Origin: Burkholderiales bacterium
GTDB lineage: Bacteria > Pseudomonadota > Gammaproteobacteria > Burkholderiales > Burkholderiaceae_C
Assembly: GCA_016191525.1 (NCBI GenBank)
Contig: JACPOK010000019.1
Coordinates: forward strand, 124,001 to 188,000
Direction of reading: 5' to 3'
Length of the DNA stretch: 64,000 nt
In this document: piece after piece, positions 27,373 through 35,997 of the stretch
Layout of the letters: each line of letters starts with the position of its first letter
How positions within the stretch are numbered: position 1 is the stretch's first letter
Translations under genes and position numbers: made by a program
The notes under the pieces: model-generated
The model's database searches: none
What the model was told of the DNA's origin: nothing
What the model saw: only the letters and a program-made list of their open reading frames with translations

Positions 27373-28356
27373 CTAATCGATGTAATCGACCGTGTCCGGG
27401 TCGGGCACTTCGCCGATGGTCTGGCGGGTGGCCTTGGCCTGGCCCATCAGCCAGTCTGAAAACGCCTTGATTTCGGGCCGCTGGGCGCTGCGCGCGCCCA
27501 CGATCAGCCAGTAGGCGTGCGGTGAGTCCATGCGCTGGTTGGGCAGCGGCTCGATCAGGTCGCCGTTGGCCAGGCTCTCGGCCACCATCGGCAGGCGCGC
27601 CAGCACCACGCCCTGGCCAGTGAGGGCGGCCTGCACCATCTGGTAGGCGTAGTTGAAGTACAGCCAGCGCTTGGGCTGCAGCTTGGGCTGCTTCTGCTCG
27701 TCGAACCAGCGCCGCCAGGTCAGCCACTCCAGGTGGGTGCGGTGGGCGTCGCCCGCCTCGATCAGCGCGAACTGGGCCAGGTCGGCCGGCTTCTTCAGCG
27801 GCGCGCCGCTTTTCAGCAGCCAGGGGCTGGCCACCGGCGTCAGCTGCTCGCCGAACAGGCGCACCGCGTGCGGCGGCATGCCGGCGGTGGGGCCGTAGCG
27901 CAGGGCCAGGTCCACGTCGGCCACGTCCAGGTCCACCGCTGAATCGGAGGCATCGATGCGGATGTCGATGTCGGGGTTGTCGCGCTGGAACTGCTCCATG
28001 CGCGGGATCAGCCACATCGAGGCGAACGAGGCGAAGGTGGTGAGCGACACGCTCTTGCGGCCGGCGTTCTGGCGGATCTGCCGCACCGCCGCATCCACCC
28101 GCGGCAGGGTGTGCGCCACCGCCATCAGCAACAGCGCGCCGGCGCTGGTGAGTTCCACCGCGCGCGTGTGGCGCAGGAACAGGCTGACGCCCACTTCTTC
28201 TTCCAATGACTGGATCTGGCGGCTCACGGCAGACTGGGTCAGCGCCATTTCTTCCGACGCCGCGCGGAAGTTCAGGTGCCGGGCCACGGCCTCGAAGGCG
28301 CGCAGGTGGCCGGCCGAAATGGGGCGGCTGCGCAAATGGGTCTGGGAGTGCTGCAT
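27373..28356 (-). CDS. LysR-family transcriptional regulator
   Basis: 327 residues from ATG at 28356; a TTG nine bases upstream is possible. The winged helix-turn-helix (LRAFEAVARHLNFRAASEEMALTQSAVSRQIQSLE) is followed by the periplasmic-binding-protein-like effector domain. The architecture near the N-terminus resembles GcvA-type LysR proteins. It is divergent from the DUF2917 gene across about 134 bp, the classical arrangement for LysR autoregulation and control of the neighbour. The effector is unknown. Confidence 0.92.
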   Translation of the reverse strand: MQHSQTHLRSRPISAGHLRAFEAVARHLNFRAASEEMALTQSAVSRQIQSLEEEVGVSLFLRHTRAVELTSAGALLLMAVAHTLPRVDAAVRQIRQNAGRKSVSLTTFASFASMWLIPRMEQFQRDNPDIDIRIDASDSAVDLDVADVDLALRYGPTAGMPPHAVRLFGEQLTPVASPWLLKSGAPLKKPADLAQFALIEAGDAHRTHLEWLTWRRWFDEQKQPKLQPKRWLYFNYAYQMVQAALTGQGVVLARLPMVAESLANGDLIEPLPNQRMDSPHAYWLIVGARSAQRPEIKAFSDWLMGQAKATRQTIGEVPDPDTVDYID

Positions 28357-28490
28357 GGATGACAAGGTTGTGTCAGGAGGGATGGCGCCATTGATGCGAA
28401 TCGGGAATCAATAGCGTAGCCCGAATTCATTGGACTGCCAAGCCTGCCCCAACGATCATTCAATGCCAAATCGCTGATATGGAGAACATC

Positions 28491-29003
28491 ATGGCCTCGC
28501 AAACGCTCACGCAACTGCATCAATCCGCATCCACCACCCCGGCCCTGCCCGGCACCTGGAAGCTGGGCGCCGGCCGTGCCATTACGCTGCAGCCGCGCGA
28601 GGCCGGCACCGTGCGCATCGCCCACGGCCGGGTGTGGGCCACCTACGACGGGCCCCACCACGGCGCGCTGAACGAGCTGGGCGACCACGTGGTGGGCGCC
28701 GGCGGCCAGCTGCGCGTCACGGCCGGCCAGAGGCTGGTGATCGAGTCCTGGGCCGAAGAGTCGCCCGCCTACTTCTCGTGGGAGCCGCTGCCGCAGGCCG
28801 CCGCGGTTCGCACCGCGCGCTGGGCGCAGCTGGCCGGTCCGTGGGCCGACCTGCGGCTGGCCGCAGGCCTGGCTGCAGGCGCCCTGGCCAAGCTGGCCGT
28901 CGGGCTGGTGCGGGCGACCGTGCTGTCAGGGCCCCAGGTCGACGCCGGTCGCGGCCAGGCCCGTCAGGCCGACCTGTGCCTGGTTGGCCCCGCCCACCGC
29001 TAG
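28491..29003 (+). CDS. DUF2917 protein
   Basis: 170 residues. The PGTWKLGAGRAITLQPREAGTVRIAHGRVWAT and LGDHVVGAGGQLRVTAGQRLVIE segments match DUF2917, a small cupin-like family in Burkholderiales often next to LysR genes. GGAG six bases upstream fixes the start at MASQTL rather than the ATG four codons earlier. The C-terminal alanine/leucine-rich helix (LRLAAGLAAGALAKLAVGL) may associate with membrane. The last 78 bp overlap the convergent protease gene. Confidence 0.8.
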   Translation: MASQTLTQLHQSASTTPALPGTWKLGAGRAITLQPREAGTVRIAHGRVWATYDGPHHGALNELGDHVVGAGGQLRVTAGQRLVIESWAEESPAYFSWEPLPQAAAVRTARWAQLAGPWADLRLAAGLAAGALAKLAVGLVRATVLSGPQVDAGRGQARQADLCLVGPAHR

Positions 29004-30569
29004 CACCGACAGGAAGGTGCCCTGGGCGCCGCCGGTTTCCGAATTGAGGGCCGACAGGGCGGCAGCCAGGGTGGCCGCATCGGGCGCGGCCCGGTTGACG
29101 GTGGTCAGCAGGTAGGTGGCGATCTGGGTGTTGGTGGCGCTGTCGGCGCCGCCGTTGGCCAGCGCGCCCCAGATCGGCAGCCGCATCATGGCGCCCGAAA
29201 GGTCCTTCAGGCTGAAGCCCTGGTCGAACAGGTCCACCACGTTGCCGATCAGCGGCCTTTTCAGGCCCAGCAGCGTGTTGCCCAGCACAGCGCCCAGCAG
29301 CAGCACGGCGTTACCGGTGGGCTGGCCGAGGGCCGTGTCCATGCCGACCCGCACGTCCGTGAACTGCAGGCGTTCGATGCTGGTCAGGGTGTCGGTACCG
29401 TCCGTGCCGCTATTCGCCTTCACGGTCAGGGTGCTGCTGCCGGTCACGGTGTAGTTGGCGCGGGCGCCGCTGAAGACCGCCGTGTCGGCGCCTGCACCGC
29501 CGTCGATGACGTCGTCACCGCCGCCGCCCGTGATCCGGTTGCGTGCCGAGTTGCCCGTGATCGTGTCGGCCGCGGCCGTGCCGATCGCGTTTTCAATGAC
29601 CGCGTCGAACGACAGCGTCAGGTTCGCCAGCGCGCCTTCGCCCGACAGGATCTTGCCCACCGAGCTGTAGCCCCCGGCCGTCATGTTGACGGCAACCGCG
29701 GTGGTCACCGCGGAGAAGTCCAGCGTGTCGGTGCCACCGTCGTCCACGATGTTGCGCGCCATGAGGCCCGAGGCGTCGGTGAACGAGTAGGTGTTGTTGC
29801 CGGCCTCATAAGCCCTGGTGCCGTACAGGTAGCGCAGGGCCAGCATGTCGTAGGGCATGAAGGTGATGTCCTCGATACTCTGCGCCGAGCCGCGGTAGCT
29901 CATGATGGAATTGAAGAACGTGTCTTCATTCACGCCAAGGAAATTGCCGGCCGTGGTCGTGCTGGCCTTTTCGCTGCCGTTGTAGTTTCCGGGGTGTTTC
30001 AGGCCGATGGCATGGCCGATCTCATGGACCAGCGTGGACCAGTTGTAGCTGCCCTTGGGCAGGGCGCCGTCGTACCCCACGGCGATGAAGGTGTCCGCGT
30101 CCAGGTCGGTGCCGTTGCTGTTGGGCAGGTACGCGTAGCCCGCGCCGCTTTGCACGTTGTTGCTGAACCGCAGGATGCCCCCCGTACCCGTGTCCGCGAT
30201 TTCGGTGAAGGTCAGGTTGGTCTGCTGCTGCAGCAGCGCCAGGATTTCGCGCACGCCGGCCTTCTGGTCGTCGCTGAAGGCTTTCCAGCCCGCCGCATCG
30301 CTGCCCGTGTACGTCGAAGGCAGCTGCGAGGGAAAGCTGAAGGTGACGCTGACCGCCGAGCCCACTGCCGTTGTGTTGTTCAGCCGGAAGGTGCCGTCCA
30401 GTAACAGCGCGTCTATCCGGCCGTCACCGGCGATCACCTGGGTGATGACCGTCGACGCCGGCGCCGCCGGCAGCAGGGGCTTGACCAGGACGGACAGCTG
30501 CGCATCGACGGACTCGCCACCCGCGGCGCGCAAACCGGCGCACAGCGGGCAGGTGCAGACAAATTCCAT
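28926..30569 (-). CDS. Serralysin-like M10 zinc metalloprotease with RTX repeats
   Basis: 547 residues starting at MEFVCT, with an AGGTGAT site. The metzincin motif HEIGHAIGLKH plus PGNY (about residues 193-207) binds zinc, and SIMSYRG is the Met-turn. A peptidase M10 C-terminal region follows with calcium-binding glycine repeats (GGGGDDVIDGGAGAD). There is no Sec signal, which fits type I secretion through a C-terminal signal, but no T1SS genes are nearby. The N-terminus has two CxC/CxxC-type cysteines (CTCPLC), which is odd for a secreted serralysin. The C-terminal about 120 residues, Ala- and Leu-rich, are not assigned. Confidence 0.88.
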   Translation of the reverse strand: MEFVCTCPLCAGLRAAGGESVDAQLSVLVKPLLPAAPASTVITQVIAGDGRIDALLLDGTFRLNNTTAVGSAVSVTFSFPSQLPSTYTGSDAAGWKAFSDDQKAGVREILALLQQQTNLTFTEIADTGTGGILRFSNNVQSGAGYAYLPNSNGTDLDADTFIAVGYDGALPKGSYNWSTLVHEIGHAIGLKHPGNYNGSEKASTTTAGNFLGVNEDTFFNSIMSYRGSAQSIEDITFMPYDMLALRYLYGTRAYEAGNNTYSFTDASGLMARNIVDDGGTDTLDFSAVTTAVAVNMTAGGYSSVGKILSGEGALANLTLSFDAVIENAIGTAAADTITGNSARNRITGGGGDDVIDGGAGADTAVFSGARANYTVTGSSTLTVKANSGTDGTDTLTSIERLQFTDVRVGMDTALGQPTGNAVLLLGAVLGNTLLGLKRPLIGNVVDLFDQGFSLKDLSGAMMRLPIWGALANGGADSATNTQIATYLLTTVNRAAPDAATLAAALSALNSETGGAQGTFLSVLAVGGANQAQVGLTGLAATGVDLGP

Positions 30570-30636
30570 GATCACCTCATGAGTTGATTGATAAAAGGAA
30601 AGGAGGCGGAAGAAAAAGGGGGCGGCCCGCGGGCGC

Positions 30637-31062
30637 TCAGCCGGCGCTGGGCCGGCGCGGCGCGCCCGACTTGCGGGGCGCCGGAGACTTGGGCCGGGCA
30701 CGGGAACGCGCGTCCCTTGCCGATTGCGCTTTCAGGGCGCAATCCAGCGCCTGGCGCGCCCAGGGCGCCATGAGCTGGGGCGATTCCATCGCATCCTCGG
30801 GCGCGCTGTAGTAGTTGACGCTGCGCTCCACGCCCTTGGCCAGGTAGGTGAAGCGCCGGGAGCCCGCGGCCTCGTAGTGGCTGCGCAGCGCACCATCGGC
30901 CTTCAGCCAGAGCTTCGCGCCGTCACCCAGGTCGGCTACCAGGGCGATGTTGAAGCCCCCGGTGCTGATGCCCCAGCCGCCGAACATGCGGCGGTGGACG
31001 CAGGTGCCCACGCTGGAGAGCAAGTCGCAGCAGTGTTGGGCAAACTCAGCATCGGCGGCCAT
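30637..31062 (-). CDS. TfoX/Sxy N-terminal-domain protein
   Basis: 141 residues from MAADAEFAQ. The RRMFGGWGISTGGFNIALVAD segment is the TfoX_N hallmark, seen alone in small proteins and in the competence regulator Sxy. A C-terminal domain of Sxy is absent; instead there is a basic Ser/Pro/Arg tail (ARSRARPKSPAPRKSGAPRR). A role in competence is not implied by this domain alone. It is divergent from the TetR gene. Confidence 0.8.
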   Translation of the reverse strand: MAADAEFAQHCCDLLSSVGTCVHRRMFGGWGISTGGFNIALVADLGDGAKLWLKADGALRSHYEAAGSRRFTYLAKGVERSVNYYSAPEDAMESPQLMAPWARQALDCALKAQSARDARSRARPKSPAPRKSGAPRRPSAG

Positions 31063-31114
31063 GGAACTCCACGATACCAGCGGGCCGTGATAATTCCAAC
31101 AACCGGAAGTTCCC

Positions 31115-31714
31115 ATGGCACGCCCCAAATCCTCCCAACACGAGCTCAAGCGAGACGAGATCCTGGACGTGGCTGCGCAATGCTTCGCCGACCGCAGCTA
31201 TCCGGCGGCCAGCATGAACGACATTGCCGCGGCGGGCGGAACTTCGAAGGCCCGCCTCTACCACTACTACGAAAGCAAGGAAGCCATCCTGTTCGATCTG
31301 CTGGATCGGTACACCCAGCGGCTGCTGGCCATCATCGGCCAGGTGGAGGCCACGGCGCAGCGCCGCAACCTGGATGACCGCGCCGCACTACACGAATTGA
31401 TTCGTTGTTTTCTTGAGGAATACGAAAACTCCGCCACGCGCCATGTAGCGCTTTTGAATGACACCAAGTTCCTCGGCGAGGCGCAGCGCGAACTGATCCT
31501 GGACCGCCAGCGGGATGTGGTGTCCGCGGTGACGCGTTTCCTGCGCCGCGCCTACCCGGCGCGGCTGACCGCAGCCAACCAGACCGCGCTGGCGATGATG
31601 CTGTTCGGCATGATCAACTGGACCTTCACCTGGCTGCGCCCTGGCGGGCCGCTCAGCTACGCCGCCTTCGCCGACGAAGTGATCGCCATGCTCGAGCGCG
31701 GGCTGGCGGGATGA
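31115..31714 (+). CDS. TetR-family transcriptional regulator
   Basis: 199 residues. The N-terminal HTH (RDEILDVAAQCFADRSYPAASMNDIAAAGGTSKARLYHYY) is a clear TetR signature. The ligand domain is variable; the helix arrangement resembles TetR regulators of fatty-acid or CoA metabolism, but this is weak. It overlaps the gluconokinase gene by 4 bp, so both are translated from one message. Confidence 0.92.
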   Translation: MARPKSSQHELKRDEILDVAAQCFADRSYPAASMNDIAAAGGTSKARLYHYYESKEAILFDLLDRYTQRLLAIIGQVEATAQRRNLDDRAALHELIRCFLEEYENSATRHVALLNDTKFLGEAQRELILDRQRDVVSAVTRFLRRAYPARLTAANQTALAMMLFGMINWTFTWLRPGGPLSYAAFADEVIAMLERGLAG

Positions 31715-32211
31715 CAAGGCATGTGGTCGTGATGGGCGTGGCCGGCTGCGGCAAGTCGGTCGTGGGCGAGCAGCTGGCCGGGCGGCTCGGCGTGGGCTGG
31801 ATCGACGGCGACGGCTTCCACCCGGAAGAAAACGTTCGCAAGATGCGGCGCGGTATCGCCCTGACGGACGAGGACCGCGCCGGCTGGCTGCAGCGCCTGG
31901 GCGCTGAGATGGCGGCGCAGCCTGCGGGCGCGGTGCTGGCGTGCTCCGCGCTCAAGCGCGCCTACCGCGATACCTTGCGCGCCGCGGTGCCGGGCTTGCG
32001 CTTCGTGCACCTGGCCCTGGGCCTGGACGAGGCGCAGCAGCGGGTGGCGGCGCGCGAGGGCCACTTCTACCCGCCCAGCCTGGTGGCCAGCCAGTTCGTG
32101 ACGCTGGAAGACCCGGCACCCGAGGCCGGGGTGGTAGTGGTCGATGCGGCCTTGCCGGTGGCCGAAGTGGTGGCGCGCGCCGCGGCGGAACTGCAGGCGA
32201 CCGGGATTTAA
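31711..32211 (+). CDS. gntK: Gluconokinase
   Basis: 166 residues. The P-loop GVAGCGKSVVGEQLA, the GDGFHPEENVRKM substrate motif, LTDEDRAGWL and VLACSALKRAYRDTLR are diagnostic of GntK-type gluconokinase. It phosphorylates gluconate to 6-phosphogluconate for the Entner-Doudoroff or pentose phosphate pathway. No gluconate transporter or dehydratase lies beside it. Confidence 0.93.
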   Translation: MTRHVVVMGVAGCGKSVVGEQLAGRLGVGWIDGDGFHPEENVRKMRRGIALTDEDRAGWLQRLGAEMAAQPAGAVLACSALKRAYRDTLRAAVPGLRFVHLALGLDEAQQRVAAREGHFYPPSLVASQFVTLEDPAPEAGVVVVDAALPVAEVVARAAAELQATGI

Positions 32212-32216
32212 CAATC

Positions 32217-32242
32217 CGTAATTGATTACGTTTAGGTAAAAT
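32217..32242 (+). promoter_or_regulatory. Inverted repeat and AT-rich stretch upstream of the MBL gene
   Basis: CGTAAT-TG-ATTACG is a 6-2-6 inverted repeat, followed by TTTAGGTAAAAT. It lies between gntK and the MBL-fold gene in a locally AT-rich spot and could be an operator overlapping a promoter. No known regulator signature is matched with confidence. Confidence 0.35.
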
Positions 32243-32284
32243 CGGCCCAGTAGCTGTCCACAGCCCCATTTCCAGGAGATTCCC

Positions 32285-33274
32285 ATGTCCAAAGCATTTG
32301 CCAGCCAGGCCGACCTGGCCGACAAGAAGATCACGTTCGAGCAGCTCAGCGCGCATTGCTGGGCCTACACCGCCGAGGGCGACCCCAACTCCGGCGTGAT
32401 CATCGGTGAGCGGTTCATCATGGTGAGCGACGCCACCGCCACCCCCGCGATGGCGCGCGATCTGATCGCGAGGATCCGCACAGTCAGCGACAAGCCGATC
32501 AAGTACGTGCTGCTCACGCACTACCACGCGGTGCGCGTGCTCGGCGCCAGCGCGTATGCGGCCGAAGGCGCCACCGAAATCATCGCGAGCCAGGGCACGC
32601 TGGACCTGATCGTCGAGCGCGGCAAGGAAGACATGCAGTCCGAAATGGAGCGCTTCCCGCGCCTGTTCCGCGGCGCCGAAGGCGTGCCGGGGCTGACCTG
32701 GCCGACCATGGTGATCGGCGGCGGCAACCCCGTGCAGGGGGAGGTGCCGGGCAAGCTCACCGTGGACCTGGGCGGCGTGAAGGTGCAGATCTGGCACCCG
32801 GGCCCCGGCCACACGCGCGGCGACACCATTGCCTGGGTGGAAGAAGAGAAAGTGCTGTTCTCCGGCGACCTGGTGGAATATGAAGCCGGCGTCTACACCG
32901 GCGATGCGCACCTGGAAGAATGGCCCGCCACGCTGGAAGCGCTGCGCGCGCTGCGGGCCGAGGCCATCGTGCCGGGCCGCGGTGAAGCCATGAAGGGCGC
33001 GGCCGAAGTGAACAAGGCCCTCGACTACACCAAGCGCTGGGTGCAGACGCTGTTTGCCGCAGCCAGGGAAGCCGCCGCCGCCGACATGGACCTGAAGTCC
33101 GCCATGGCGCACACCCGCAAAACCATGGACCCGGTGTTCGGCCATGTGTTCATCTACGAGCACTGCCTGCCGTTCGACGTCAGCCGTGCTTTCGACGAAG
33201 CCAAGGGCATCAAGAACCCGCGCATCTGGACGGCCGAGCGCGACAAGGAAATGTGGGCCGCGCTGCAGGCCTGA
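32285..33274 (+). CDS. MBL-fold protein with altered metal-binding motif
   Basis: 329 residues, strong site CAGGAGA upstream. The metallo-beta-lactamase fold is supported by YVLLTHYHAVRVLGAS, HPGPGHTRGDT and LFSGDLVEYEAGVYTGDAH. The family motif THxHxDH reads THYHAVR, so the Asp and His of the second metal site are missing. The late histidine of the VIPGHG-type motif is an arginine (IVPGRGEAM). The remaining His residues could hold a single metal. The C-terminal helical region (LDLKSAMAHTRKTMDPVFGHVF) is additional. The reaction is unknown. Confidence 0.82.
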   Translation: MSKAFASQADLADKKITFEQLSAHCWAYTAEGDPNSGVIIGERFIMVSDATATPAMARDLIARIRTVSDKPIKYVLLTHYHAVRVLGASAYAAEGATEIIASQGTLDLIVERGKEDMQSEMERFPRLFRGAEGVPGLTWPTMVIGGGNPVQGEVPGKLTVDLGGVKVQIWHPGPGHTRGDTIAWVEEEKVLFSGDLVEYEAGVYTGDAHLEEWPATLEALRALRAEAIVPGRGEAMKGAAEVNKALDYTKRWVQTLFAAAREAAAADMDLKSAMAHTRKTMDPVFGHVFIYEHCLPFDVSRAFDEAKGIKNPRIWTAERDKEMWAALQA

Positions 33275-33288
33275 AGCCCGCAGCGCGT

Positions 33289-33306
33289 CGTAGGCCGCCT
33301 CCTACG
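33289..33306 (+). terminator. Hairpin after the MBL gene
   Basis: CGTAGG-CCGCCT-CCTACG forms a 6-bp stem 15 bases after the stop codon. There is no U-tract, so it is at best a weak or Rho-assisted terminator or an mRNA 3'-end stabiliser. Confidence 0.3.
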
Positions 33307-33366
33307 GCCGCTGAGAGACCCGGACGACACTGCTACCGCCGGGTGCTCTCCTAAGCTGGGCCATAC

Positions 33367-33383
33367 CGCCCCTTTTCGGGGCG
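33367..33383 (+). promoter_or_regulatory. GC-rich hairpin in the leader of the small hydrophilic gene
   Basis: CGCCCC-TTTTC-GGGGCG makes a 6-bp stem about 20 bases before the ATG of the following gene, just ahead of its AGGAGA site. It may influence message stability or translation, or simply end an upstream transcript. Confidence 0.3.
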
Positions 33384-33403
33384 TGGCACAGCAGGAGAAC
33401 CCG

Positions 33404-33706
33404 ATGTCCCCGAAGAATTTCGCCCACCGCGTGCTGCAGCAGCAGCCGCCCCGCCACAGTGACCCGCAACAGCAGCAGGCCGGCTCCAGCGACTTCCAGC
33501 CCAAGGGCGGCAAGCCCCAGCAGCAGATGGGCGAGGGCAGCTACGAAGCCACCCGCGACTACCAGAAAAACATCAAGGACTATCTGAAGGACGCCGACGT
33601 CGAGGCCGATGCGAAGGCGGCCAAGCCCAAGTCAGCTGAGGAAGCCCGCGACATCGAGCAGGCCGAGGAAGAGGGCAAATCGCACTCCAGGGCCAAGGGC
33701 GAATAA
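33404..33706 (+). CDS. Small hydrophilic protein of unknown function
   Basis: 100 residues; the start is fixed by AGGAGAACCCG before the ATG. The composition is dominated by Gln, Lys, Glu, Ala and Asp with no hydrophobic core, for example VLQQQPPRHSDPQQQQ and AKAAKPKSAEEARDIEQAEEEGKS. It is probably largely disordered or a helical stress-type protein. I do not recognise a family. Its own ribosome site and the typical betaproteobacterial codon use suggest a real gene. Confidence 0.65.
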   Translation: MSPKNFAHRVLQQQPPRHSDPQQQQAGSSDFQPKGGKPQQQMGEGSYEATRDYQKNIKDYLKDADVEADAKAAKPKSAEEARDIEQAEEEGKSHSRAKGE

Positions 33707-33713
33707 ACGAGGT

Positions 33714-34589
33714 TCAGCGTTGCGCGGCCAGTTCGCGCAGGTCGCGCTGGTAGGCGCGCAATCGGCGCACCGCGGTCTCGCGTTGCGCCGGCGTGGTGCT
33801 GTTGTGCGTGGCCGAAAAACTGCGGCAACCCTCCTCGATCAGCGCTTCCTGCCACGCGCGATAGGCCGCATCGGGTGACTCCCAGGCCCGCGCCAGCGCC
33901 CCGTGCACCAGGGCCCGCGCCTGTTCCAGTGACACCGGCTGCCCCGCCAGCTTGCGCGCCGTGGCCAATGCATCCTGCTGGCGCCGCTGGCGCTCGGCCA
34001 GGATCCTGGCCGCATCAAAAGCCGACTGGTCGATCTGCTGGCGCAGGATGGCGCGCTGCGCTTCCTCCAGCCGCCCGTAGATCATTTCGCTGCGCTCCAG
34101 CACCTGCTTGAAGCGCTTTTCGGCCTGTTCCGCCGCGGGCAGCGCGACCCAGTCCTTGCGGTATTCGGCGTTGTTCTTGGCGTACTTGCGCTCCAGGTGC
34201 TGCAGCTGCGCGGGCGTCAGGTCCAGGGCCAGCGTGGCCAGCGCCGGTTCGGCGCGCAGCGACAGCACGGCCAGCCGGGCGCGGATGTCGCCCACCAGCG
34301 AGCACACCTGGGCCGGCGACAGTGCCTCCGGCGCCAGGAGTTCCACCTTGTGCAGCAGCTCGGCGTACTTTTCCAGTTCGTGCTTGCGGTGCCATTGCTG
34401 CAGGCGCGCGAGGTCTTCGCGCGCGCGGGGTTCCTGGGGGTCGGTGAGGTCGATGTAGCCGTCCAGCCACCAGTACGTGAACTCCGGCAGGGCGTTGTAG
34501 CCCAGCTTGATGGCGCTGCATCCGGCCAGCGACACGGCCAGCCAGAGCAGGCAGATAATCCGGGCAAGAACAGGTAGCGTTGAGGACAA
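33714..34589 (-). CDS. DUF6279-like lipoprotein
   Basis: About 291 residues. A lipoprotein signal ends in LAVSLAGCSAIKLGYN (lipobox LAGC). The helical body (LPEFTYWWLDGYIDLT, YAKNNAEYRKDW, RQQIDQSAFDAARI) resembles the DUF6279 lipoproteins of gammaproteobacteria and betaproteobacteria. I start at TTG 34589, with AGGA about 10 bases upstream; no ATG lies between it and the lipobox. The 5' end is 13 bp from the divergent glmU start, so both promoters must overlap the other's coding or leader DNA. Confidence 0.7.
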   Translation of the reverse strand: MSSTLPVLARIICLLWLAVSLAGCSAIKLGYNALPEFTYWWLDGYIDLTDPQEPRAREDLARLQQWHRKHELEKYAELLHKVELLAPEALSPAQVCSLVGDIRARLAVLSLRAEPALATLALDLTPAQLQHLERKYAKNNAEYRKDWVALPAAEQAEKRFKQVLERSEMIYGRLEEAQRAILRQQIDQSAFDAARILAERQRRQQDALATARKLAGQPVSLEQARALVHGALARAWESPDAAYRAWQEALIEEGCRSFSATHNSTTPAQRETAVRRLRAYQRDLRELAAQR

Positions 34590-34602
34590 AAGAGGAGTTC
34601 CT

Positions 34603-35991
34603 ATGACAGCATTGGACGTGGTCATCATGGCCGCCGGCAAGGGCACCCGCATGAAAAGCCGGCTGCCCAAAGTGTTGCACCGTTTGGCGGGCCGCGCATT
34701 GGTACAACACGTGATCGACACGGTAACCCAGCTGGAAGCCCGGCGGGTGGTCGTTGTCACGGGGCACGGGGCCGGCGACGTGGAGGCGGCGCTGGCCGAG
34801 GCGGGGGTCGAGTCGGCCACGTTCGTGCGCCAGGAGCCGCAGCTGGGCACCGGCCATGCCGTACAGCAGGCGGTGCCCGTGCTGGGCGATGACGGCGTGG
34901 TGCTGGTCCTCAATGGCGACGTGCCCCTCATTCAGGCGGGCACGCTGCAGGCGCTGATCGACCGGTGCGGCGGCAAGCGGCTGGCGCTGCTGAGCGTGGA
35001 CATGCCAGACCCTACCGGCTACGGCCGCATCGTGCGCAGCGGCGATGCCGTGTGGTCCATCATCGAGCACAAGGACGCCGACGAGCGGCAGCGGGAGATC
35101 AACGAGATCTACACCGGCGTGATGGCCGTGCCCGCGCCAATGCTCAAGCGCTGGCTGGCCAAGCTCACCAACAACAATTCCCAGGGCGAGTACTACCTCA
35201 CCGACATCGTTCGGATGGCGGTGAAGGACGGCGCCGATGTGGTGTCCATGAAGACCCTGGACGGGGTGCAGGTGGACGGCGTCAACAGCCCGCTGCAGCT
35301 GGCCGAACTGGAGCGCGCCTTCCAGCGCCGCCAGGCCCACACGCTGATGGACCAGGGCGTGCGCATTTCCGACCCGGCGCGCTTCGACATGCGCGGCAAG
35401 CTGGAATGCGGCCAGGACGTGGAGATCGACGTCAACTGCATCTTCGAGGGCAAGGTTGTGCTGGGCAACGGCGTGCGCATCGGCGCGCACTGCATCGTGG
35501 CCAATGCGCGCATCGAGGACGGCGCGCGCATCATGCCCTTCACCCACATCGACGGCGAGCGGCTGGGCGTCACCGTCGGCGAGGACGCCGTGGTCGGCCC
35601 CTTTGCCCGGCTGCGGCCCGGCGCCAGCCTGGGCGTGGACGTGCACGTGGGCAATTTCGTGGAGGTAAAAAACGCCACCATGGCGCGGGGCTCCAAGGCC
35701 AACCACCTGGCCTACCTGGGCGACACCACGGTCGGCGAGCGCGTCAATTACGGCGCCGGCGCCATTACCGCCAATTACGACGGGGCCAGCAAGCACCGCA
35801 CCGTCATCGGCGACGACGTTCATGTGGGCAGCAACAGCGTGCTGGTGGCGCCTGTGAACATCGGCGCGGGCGGCACCGTGGGCGCGGGCTCTGTCATCAC
35901 CAAGGACACGCCGGCCGGCGCCCGGTCGGTAAGCCGCGCGCGGCAGGCCAGCATCGGCAACTGGGAGCGCCCCAAAAAAGGCGGCCAGTAG
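34603..35991 (+). CDS. glmU: Bifunctional UDP-GlcNAc pyrophosphorylase / glucosamine-1-P acetyltransferase GlmU
   Basis: 462 residues. The N-terminal uridyltransferase begins VVIMAAGKGTRMKSRLPK, with QLGTGHAV and LNGDVPLI. The C-terminal left-handed beta-helix acetyltransferase shows hexapeptide repeats and the YGAGAITANYDGASKHRT motif. It makes UDP-GlcNAc for peptidoglycan and LPS. An AGAGGAG site precedes the ATG. glmS, which supplies its precursor, lies 0.6 kb downstream. Confidence 0.97.
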   Translation: MTALDVVIMAAGKGTRMKSRLPKVLHRLAGRALVQHVIDTVTQLEARRVVVVTGHGAGDVEAALAEAGVESATFVRQEPQLGTGHAVQQAVPVLGDDGVVLVLNGDVPLIQAGTLQALIDRCGGKRLALLSVDMPDPTGYGRIVRSGDAVWSIIEHKDADERQREINEIYTGVMAVPAPMLKRWLAKLTNNNSQGEYYLTDIVRMAVKDGADVVSMKTLDGVQVDGVNSPLQLAELERAFQRRQAHTLMDQGVRISDPARFDMRGKLECGQDVEIDVNCIFEGKVVLGNGVRIGAHCIVANARIEDGARIMPFTHIDGERLGVTVGEDAVVGPFARLRPGASLGVDVHVGNFVEVKNATMARGSKANHLAYLGDTTVGERVNYGAGAITANYDGASKHRTVIGDDVHVGSNSVLVAPVNIGAGGTVGAGSVITKDTPAGARSVSRARQASIGNWERPKKGGQ

Positions 35992-35997
35992 CGGGGC

